Shown piece by piece: positions 56,766 through 64,000 of a DNA stretch of 64,000 nucleotides. The stretch's first letter is position 1, and each line of letters opens with the position of its first letter. The notes beneath the pieces were generated by a model that worked only from the letters and a program-made list of their open reading frames with translations, had not been told where the DNA came from and ran no database searches. The DNA lies in assembly GCA_023105745.1 (NCBI GenBank), contig JALGQZ010000015.1, positions 3,102,999 to 3,166,998 on the forward strand, given 5' to 3'. Made by a program: the position numbers and the translations under genes. The stretch comes from Austropuccinia psidii. Lineage: Eukaryota; Basidiomycota; Pucciniomycetes; Pucciniales; Sphaerophragmiaceae.

Positions 56766-57884
56766 AAGCAAACGTTGTTGGAACTCCTCTTGTGTGGGAT
56801 AAAATGAGACAATACCTGGAAGGGGAAATTTCAAGAAAACAGTTTTGAATTGCTGTTCAAGCTTGTAGCCCTCGCTCTGCTTGTGTGTTAGAATAATCTG
56901 AACTGCCCTTCCTGAAAAATGCTAAATTATCTTAACTTGAGTTCACAATCAGTTTATTTTTTGATGGTGGCTAGTTCAGAAAAGTGTATTCAACAGCCTC
57001 TGTCAGACTTTGCTTGATCTCAAAATATTTATTTAACCTTTTAAATATAACAATATTTAATTAGCCAAAAGAGACAAAACTATCACAAATCACACAAAAG
57101 AACACTACTAAAACAGTAATTCAATATAATCTGGAGACACTAAGCTAATAATAATCCTAAAACAAACAATCAAACACTTTTTTATATGATTTATTAGTTA
57201 TTATTTTCTTTTCTTTTTCTTATGTAATAAAATTCTGATATGACCAGACTAATTAATAGTCACTCTTTGATAATTTAACTTGATAATACTTCTTTCTTTT
57301 TTTAATAAGATAGCACTAATTTAACCTATAATAGGTATTTTACTTTATGTTTATTAAGATTTTTCTTGTAGTAACCAAAATATGAATTTATGAATTAAAT
57401 AAAAATGATAATGTATTAATAAAATAACTAAATGAGCCTTCTTTCCTTTCTTCAAATCTTTGAGTGCTTAAGATAAGGTAAAATACTTTTTATAATACTA
57501 TTATGTAAGCCTTTTTTATCCTTTATATAATAGAATTATATTGTAAAGCTTTCTTTTTTTTCTTTAATAAGACCCTTTTTTATAGGACTTTTTTTATTAT
57601 TATTATAAGATTATTATATAAGGCCTTTTATCCCTTATATAATAAAATTATGTTATAAGGTATGCTCTTTTTTTATAAGACTTTTTTTATAAGACTGATT
57701 ATTTATTTTAAGAATTTTTTTATTATAAGACTATTATATGAGGCCTTTTTATCCTTTATATAATAGAATTACATACTTGTAGACTAGTTAACCTGATAGT
57801 CAGGGATGAATTGAAATCCACTTTCCACTTTTGGGGGGATAAAAAACATGAAGGAAAGAGGAAAATTTTGGGGAGAGAGGCCCT

Positions 57885-57893
57885 CTATTTATA
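57885..57893 (-). promoter_or_regulatory. TATA box in solo LTR of element B
   Basis: TATAAATAG on the minus strand followed by AGGGCC, in the middle of the LTR, as expected for a U3/R boundary. Confidence 0.45.
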
Positions 57894-58349
57894 ATTTTTG
57901 GGCTCTCCATGGGAGGTGTTCAAAAAGAGGGACTGAGAATTTTTCAGTTTCTTTTGGCTGGGAAAATTCTTTTCTGGTGGTCCCACCTAAATGATTTCAT
58001 TTATGTAAATCATTGCATCATTTGTTGGGTTGCTTACTAATTTGAGGTATTTTTGCTGGTGCTTATTTGAACTTGATTACTAATCCTTAGACTTGCTGAC
58101 TAATCATCCATTCTACCTGTATCCCTTAACTCTCTAAGTATTAGTAATCAAGTAATCTGATTATCAATACTTTCTTACCACCTTCCTGCTGATTTAATCT
58201 GTATATGTATCTTCCTTCTGCTGTCTTGACTGTATAATTTTGATTTTGAGGCCAATTTGTGGGTTAAAACCTAATTTTACTTGTAGGGTCAGGTTTTAGG
58301 TATTTTTCAAAATTTAAAAGGATTTCCCAAAATTTAGACTTTTTTTTTA

Positions 58350-58432
58350 TGTCTTCAATTTGGCTTGAACCAATGACTTGGCCATTTCTCTTGAAACAAG
58401 GCATCACCTTACCAACTAGGACAAATATCATT
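58350..58432 (-). other. tRNA-like stretch (weak; possible pseudo-tRNA)
   Basis: The minus strand reads TAGTTGGTAAGGTGATGCC, then GGTTCAAGCC about 25 nt later, resembling the D-loop (A box) and TPsiC (B box) of a tRNA. The T stem pairs at 4 of 5 positions, but acceptor and anticodon stems are not convincing. It lies inside the solo LTR. At best a tRNA relic. Confidence 0.25.
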
Positions 58433-58530
58433 TTGTTTTGTTTCAAACAGAAGCTACCCATAGGGGTATTTCTACTTTTCACTCCCCTCAAAAAAAATTC
58501 TATTAAGCTGATATGGTATGTCATACCACA

Positions 58531-59570
58531 ATGTTGAGCATATGTCACAATATGGTCTTACACCAAATCCTATGACATCCACCAATATTGGCTCCCCTGT
58601 GCCTTCAACTAAGATTCCTCACCACTGGATCCTCCCTCAACAATCCAAAAGTTGGTAAAAATTACACAATACCCGCCTGTTTCCACACGCACACATCAAA
58701 GGCGTCCTTCCGCCAGTCTTGATGTAGAAAAGGGGTGTGTGGCTTCCCAAGTCATCCATGAAAGGACTTTTCCTCAGAGGGTGACACTGGTGGATCCCAC
58801 CACACAATTCCGCGGGTGCGTGTGTGTGTGATGCACAAGCCAAGGACAAATGATGTGTTGTCCTAATTTTGTGTAGCCATGAAACAGCTCAGCATGAGTG
58901 GGTAACATGGTTGGAGCCCTCCGCACAATGCAGCAGGTTTGGGTGTGGGCTCATGGGTGTGCCACATGCACACAAAGGAAAAGCATGTGAGGGCCTAATG
59001 TCAAGTGGAATTTACCATTTGGGGGTGACACATGTGGAACCACTGTAGGTGTGTGAGGGTGTGCAGGTGCAGGTGCAGATCAACTTGCATGTGTGTGTCC
59101 GTGTGCGGGTGCGGTTGCAGTTGCATGTGAAGGTACATAAGTGTGAGACATGTGCATGTGTGGGGGCCAATTTCTGAAACCTACCTTAAAAAAGCACTCA
59201 TTAGGGCATATGACCAGCTCCATGTGACTTACAAACATGCAATCTCCCAGGAACACAATTTAATGCTGAGGCCCACTTGGATGATGGGCCAATATTCCCC
59301 TTCCAACGTGATGATGGGGCAGTGGTTTCATTTTAGATCCTGTGATATAGGAGTGTGTGGGTCATTTGATCATTGCAATCAGCTTATTCACACCACACCC
59401 AATGGCAAAATAGTAATTTCTTTGTGGCCATGTGAACCAATGGGCTTTGCTTGTCACAATGGCATGTCACTATCACCAAATCTTGAGGCAGTTACTTCTC
59501 TAGAAAAATTCCTAATTAAGATGAGATCATTGTGTTATTTTCTCACTATATTTCCATCAAAAAGAATATA
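58531..59570. other. Left subterminal region of element B
   Basis: Aligns with element A 18377-19086 at its start (GTCTTACACCAAATCC at 58554) and at its end. The GTGCGGG minisatellite of A is reduced to a short CpG-poor remnant, followed by sequence not seen in A. The + ORF 59143-59574 has no domain and is not called. Confidence 0.55.
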
Positions 59571-62500
59571 CTAAATACCATGAAATAAGGGTTTCATCAT
59601 TGCAAGCAGTCCACATGAAATCAATTTGTTGTCATACAATCCACAGTGACCTTTTATTTCTTCTTCAGATATAATCAAGTGTCTATCATCAAAACCAGAA
59701 CAGCATTATAAATATTGAGATGCAGCCAATTTGGTAAGAAAGTCACATCAATCTTCAAAGCTTTTAAGATTATAAAGTTATTTTTCAGTATGCTAGATGG
59801 CCAAGAAACTTTAAAAATTCTATTAATAATACCAAATTGCTGTGAGCTGCCCCTCAGAAAACATATCACAATGTTGCTAACATTTTTGGATTCAGTTGAA
59901 AATATATTGTTCCCAATATTAATTTTTGAAACTGGAAAAGACCAGGGTGAGACAATCCTTGAAGTGGGATGACTTGTGGATTGTACTTCAGTGTCTAAGA
60001 CAATCCATTCAATGATTTCCCTTGTGGAATGAAAATTCTGTAAGTATTCAACTAGGAAATCATAATTTTGTTGGTCATGGCGGGATGGTTTGTTATATTT
60101 TTGGTGATTGAATGGGGCAGGCGGCGGTGATTCAAAAAGTTGTTTCATTTTACATGGGACAAATGGGGATTTCAGGAGAACGGGAAGGTTGGAAAATCAA
60201 CAGATTTGTTGAGTTAAGGTTTTATTTATATCATCTATTCAGAGTTGCAAGAAGTTAGTCTTATTCAGTTCATGTGTTTAATCAATGTTAATATATCTAT
60301 TTATGAATTGATGTACATATTTTGTTATTTGTTGGCATCTTTGAAAATACTCAAATCAAGCACTCATAAACCCATGTGGCTGAGGCTTGTTCTGGGCCCC
60401 AACATTGGAAGAGTTCTGGAATATGATAAGCAAAATGATGATTTGGTTTACTTTTCTGTTTTGGGAACAGGTGTTGAATGGAAAGGTGGAATTTTTTTCA
60501 ATGTTCACCAAATGCAGTCGTATCATTCATTGAAACAGTCCACAATGTGGCAATGTTGATAGCACTAATCAAATGGAATGTATTCTTGGTTAGTTCATTT
60601 TAAAGTTCTTCTGCTTGACCCAATTTTCTTTGAGTGCTGGGGGAATGGTGTTCATACAATGACATCTGTTGACTGAGACTTGAAAATGCAATATAGACCT
60701 TGTATAAGAGAGCCCATTCAGCGGCTTTCAAACTACCATGATAGGGGGAACCCATTTTGTGCTGTACTCTTGTCCATGAGGAAGGAATTATGGTATCAGA
60801 TATTATTTGTTGGAGATGCTCCAGAGACTCACCATTGATCTGGTGATCACTCAGTGCACTGATATCCAGCTGAGAGGGGATTTAAGAAGTGGGGATGTAA
60901 TCCGCATCAAATGAGGGAATCTCTGCAGAGCCACTAGATGGATGTTGCATGTGAGGGGTGGGCATTGGGAAGTAATTTTGTTGGGTGGAAGTAGTGGGGA
61001 GTGACTCATTTATTATTTTTGCTGCGTCTCTTCTCAGGGAGTGGGCCTCTCTGAATGTGATTTGATCAAGAGAGCTTTTGGGGGTCATGGAATCTGAGTC
61101 TGAACTGTTGGTGTCATTGGATTTCCTGTGGGACCTGAAGTATATTTTTGATTTGGACTCTGGAATGCACAATTTGCAACTTGCATCATCCTTCAAAGTT
61201 CCAAGTATTAAATTACGCATTACGTCAAGATTAACCATTCTGGTTGAATCCCAATACGGAAGGTCTTCCGAAATTGAATATCGCACTCCATACACAGAAA
61301 AATTTGCTTGTCTTTGTTGTGGGGATGTCCAAAGCCATTTCACAATGGTTGATTTATGATTTTGGTATGAGCATGTGTAGTGAAATTGGGGACCAATTTC
61401 TTCAATTTGAACCTTGTGAATAGTGCAAAGATTACAAAAGTGCCTGCCTGAATGAGAAATAAATCCAGTAAGCTTGCGCATGGAAACCACATCCGCAATG
61501 GCCATGAGGATGGCAACACGGAGAAAGGAGCGTGAAGGACCTGTTGAAATTGGTGGAAAATGGTAACCTTGCAATAGCTCTTTGAGCTCCTTGATGAGTG
61601 GCATTAATAGTTAATTCAATTGAAGGGCAGTTGGCTCCGTTGGACCAGGGATGATACCTGCAACATAGACATTCTCTGGCTTCAATATTTCACTTGGGGG
61701 GATATTAAGACAAATAAGCATAATAGGTCCAATGCTGGCCAACCAGGTTGACTTTCCATGTGCATTGAACCAGTCCACATAAATATAGAAGGCCAATGCA
61801 CCAGGAATGGACATGAATGGGGGGTCATTGATATTTCTAGTGCCAGTGAAGCATCTCCAGACCCATCCATCCCAGATGTCACATTTGGGGGAACCTTTGG
61901 GAGTTTGGGATTGTTGATGTTGATGGAGAAGTTACATAATTCCAGCCTGTTGGGGAAATATGGAAAGCCAATTTTTGAATGGTTGATAAATGAAATGTTT
62001 TTTTGGGATAAATTTTTTTTGATGTTGGTTGTGTTTTGGGTGCGGGGTGCAAATGAATTGATGAATTTGCCTAATGAGTGTGTGCAAGGGGTATCATGAT
62101 TATTTGGGTCATTATGGCATTGACAGTGGGGTTGCTCAGTTGTGACAGATGCAATAAGACCATGAGGAAAGAAACATTGAGGACAAAATATATAGTTTTG
62201 AATCACTAGATTCAAATGGATATGTTGAAATATGGTTCTGAGATCTTGAGGTATATGGAATGCAGGAGTGGGGGGACCACCTGATCTTGAGATACTGGAG
62301 TTGATCAGCAGGCTCAGGGAGGAGTTGAGAATGCGCAAAGCCCTGCAGGGTATATTATACCTTAATGATAGAATGGCGGATATAATCATTCCAAGATCAT
62401 CTGGGGGAAGTTTTAGACTGCCGCTTCATGGTTTCTGTGCAGTGGAAGTGAGATCCGGTGGTGTGGAGAATGTGCTTTGGGTCAATTGAGAATAATCAGC

Positions 62501-62731
62501 TGTAAAAATTTGATCCAATAGAATTTGCAGGCACTAAGATCCTGATGCAGAAGTAGGGATGTTTGGAAGAGATTTGGGTGCAATGGCTTATTTGAACTTT
62601 TTAATGTGCTGTTTATATTGGAAAGGTGTGAAGGCAACTCCCTGCCTATCACCCTCAGGGTAAGAGTGTGTTTGAGTTGAGAAATGTTGACACATGCATA
62701 TACAAATTGAGGAATATCAGTGGGTTGTCAT
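59571..62731 (-). pseudogene. tnp2: Tnp2-family transposase, element B copy
   Basis: Counterpart of 19087-22237. ATG 62731 is followed by TGA at codon 5 where A has CGC (Arg). The N-terminal frame 61682-62389 runs through CPQCFFPHGL and the Cys/His-rich CQCHNDPNNHDTPC stretch, then shifts frame near 61940. 61611-61814 holds FYIYVDWFNAHGKSTWLAS and LKPENVYVAGIIPGPTEP and ends at a TAA where A has TAT. 60882-61604 is a 240-codon open stretch (FLRVAILMAIADVVSMRK, GFISHSGRHFCNLC, MVNLDVMRNLILGTLKDD). The WGYERLIG-type segment and C-terminal exon (59675-60148) follow with a frame change before the end. Breaks in B differ from those in A, so the two decayed independently. Confidence 0.83.
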
Positions 62732-63662
62732 TGTTGCAGAAATCGTGAATAAGGTTTGTTTGTTTATAAATATCTATGGTTTATGTGCAAGTGCTTAGGA
62801 GTTTGATTAATTGGGAAAAAAATTGAGTGATTATTTATGAAGGGGGGAGATGATTTGAGCCAGTTGAGGATTTTATCCTATTTGTACTGGTGGCTGGGCC
62901 GCAGGGGATAAGGTGTAACATGTCTCCTCTGGATAGGGGAATCGGTTAAGAGGTTAGTTGTGTAAAATTCCATGCTGCTCAATTCTCATACATATTCTAT
63001 TTTATTTACACATGGTGATACTGCGGGTTTGACTCTTGAGGGGCATTCCATTAGGGATGTGTCAACATTGAATTGAGGGGATTAACATTCAAATCATATA
63101 TTCTGGCACATCATCATACATGGTTTAAGTCTTATCACAGACGTAATGATATAACTCTATTACATAAGCGTTTGGAGTGGAGCTAAAGTCTTGGTATTTG
63201 GTTTGAGTGCAGCGGCTTTCAAGGCTGGAATTTCTTGCCTTTCTTCAAAAGTTGATGTCTCTTTTGTGGGTAAATCCTCCATGAATATACCCTTATACAG
63301 ATATAGAATGCTGGGCAATTTTGATGCATATATTGGCAGTTTGATAATTCACACAATATGACAATGGGGAGGGGGAAATGTTTATTGAATCTGATTAATT
63401 ATGGATGATGGGTTCCCTTTGAGATCAAGGAAATATGAAATTATATGCTGGTAGGCCGTGCAGTGTGGCTTCCGACAAAAGGGGAGGAGCCAATAGTAGG
63501 CAGGGAGAATTATCCTAACAATAGTCTTATTAGCCTTCCACGAGAGACTTGGTTCCCACTTTTCATACAATTTCTCTATTATACCTTTGGAATCACTCTA
63601 TTTTATCATAATACTGAGCCTTTTTATCAAGTTGAAAACATAACTGTAGGTCTTTAGCCATC
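62732..63662. promoter_or_regulatory. Divergent intergenic region of element B
   Basis: Aligns with 22238-23198 of element A. No supported ORF; holds presumed promoters of transposase and partner gene. Confidence 0.45.
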
Positions 63663-64000
63663 ATGTCATCTTCCAACCCACATAAATCCCATTCAGGTTC
63701 CGTTCATGACTTAGATAGTGAATCTAGTATAGAATAAGTTCAAAGAACACAGTACCCAATGAGTCCCAACATTCAACTCACAACCCCTATTGTATCCTCA
63801 ATGAATGTATCAGGTCTCAACATTGATGTGGGAAATCCAACTTCTCAAACTTCAAGCACTTGGTCAATTCTTAATATTTCTGTCCCTCCAATTCCCCCAA
63901 ATCCCACTAATACACAAATGCATGTGTCTGAGGGGCCAGGAAGCACACCTGAGACCTCATCAAAGGCTAATCAAAAAGACCTCCTCCTTAATCCTGGTAG
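63663..64000 (+). pseudogene. Partner gene, element B copy (5' part, cut by window end)
   Basis: ATG 63663 (MSSSNPHKSHSGSVHDLDSE). TAA at codon 25, one codon after the place where the element A copy stops (codon 24); each copy is open at the other's stop. It continues MSPNIQLTTPIVSSMNVSGL and VSEGPGSTPETSSKANQK, matching A with a small deletion near 63975. The Ser/Pro/Thr-rich N-terminus has no domain. The rest of the gene is beyond the window. Confidence 0.65.

Larger units (their letters stand above)
56776..58530 (-). mobile_element. Solo LTR in element B (minus strand)
   Basis: On the minus strand it starts TGTGGTATGACATACC at 58530 and ends TTCCAACA at 56776. Flanks are ACGT (56772-56775) and ATGT (58531-58534), i.e. 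a 4-bp duplication with one C-to-T change in a CpG; alignment allows up to 6 bp. A minus-strand TATAAATAG (57885-57893) fits this orientation. Interior 57490-57770 has three degenerate copies of a CCTTTATATAATA-containing unit spaced about 115 bp. No retroelement genes inside. Comparison with element A (18328-18376) shows the sequence is absent there. Confidence 0.7.
56720..64000. mobile_element. Element B: second Tnp2/CACTA-like transposon (runs off window)
   Basis: The left terminus 56720-56765 matches the element A terminus (starts CACCAGGGCAAATCTTG). It is interrupted after the first subterminal repeat by a solo LTR (56776-58530). From about 58537 to the window end it aligns with element A 18377-23870 in the same orientation. 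It carries the transposase (-) and the start of the partner gene (+). It is more decayed than A: CpG positions are mostly TG or CA. The right end and any cargo genes lie outside the window. It is inserted in the RNase H region of the chromodomain Gypsy element; AGA precedes the terminus. Confidence 0.82.

Noticed and set aside
58350..58432. Functional tRNA gene on the minus strand
   Set aside because: Only A- and B-box-like words; acceptor and anticodon stems do not pair. Kept only as a weak tRNA-like relic.
59143..59574. 143-codon + ORF in element B
   Set aside because: No domain and no equivalent ORF in the homologous part of element A.

Overview
ORGANISM AND SETTING. The window looks like repeat-dense nuclear DNA of a rust fungus (Pucciniales). 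Spliceosomal introns are short (about 55-75 nt). Ty3/Gypsy polyproteins, a chromodomain integrase, Tnp2-type transposase, a Zn2Cys6 protein and a TET/JBP-like dioxygenase are all of basidiomycete type. From memory of similar proteins, and not from a search, Austropuccinia psidii is the closest fit. I see no conventional host housekeeping gene. Nearly everything is transposon-derived, and most reading frames carry stops or frameshifts, many of them explicable as CpG-to-TpG/CpA decay.

LAYOUT. 1-3377: AT-rich, no supported gene. 3378-13385: a complete but broken Gypsy element on + (element 1; LTRs 3378-5197 and 11584-13385). 13386-18271: AT-rich with LTR-like relics. 18272-41892: the main object, a 23.6-kb DNA transposon (element A). 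It has 46/47-bp terminal inverted repeats beginning CACCAGGG and a 3-bp ATA duplication. 41893-44273: LTR-like DNA. 44274-45951 plus 55920-56719: a chromodomain Gypsy element on -, cut in two inside its integrase by a second member of the element 1 family (element 2, 45957-55914, target duplication CTGAC). 56720-64000: a second, more decayed CACCAGGG transposon (element B), inserted in the RNase H region of the chromodomain element, carrying a solo LTR, and leaving the window on the right.

ELEMENT A. In order it carries: left TIR; GTGCGG minisatellite; Tnp2 transposase (-); divergent partner gene (+); SNF2-family helicase (-); a 2.8-kb divergent intergenic region with hairpins; Zn2Cys6 protein gene (+); minisatellite 1; TET/JBP-like 2OG-Fe(II) dioxygenase (-), the only long uninterrupted ORF in the window; an unknown multi-exon gene (-); minisatellite 2; right TIR. 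Two solo LTRs with perfect 5-bp target duplications (GGCTC; GCTTT) interrupt the partner gene and the helicase gene, so the element was about 20.3 kb before those hits.

HOW IT MAY WORK (inference). Tnp2 and the partner gene would be the mobility module. The SNF2 helicase, the Zn2Cys6 protein and the dioxygenase look like a chromatin and DNA-modification cargo that could counter cytosine methylation. The cargo interval is visibly richer in CpG than the Gypsy elements around it. TET/JBP genes in basidiomycetes are known to travel with KDZ transposons. Finding one inside a Tnp2/CACTA-like element with an SNF2 helicase and a zinc-cluster protein is the most unusual feature here. No database search was possible, so novelty is unproven.
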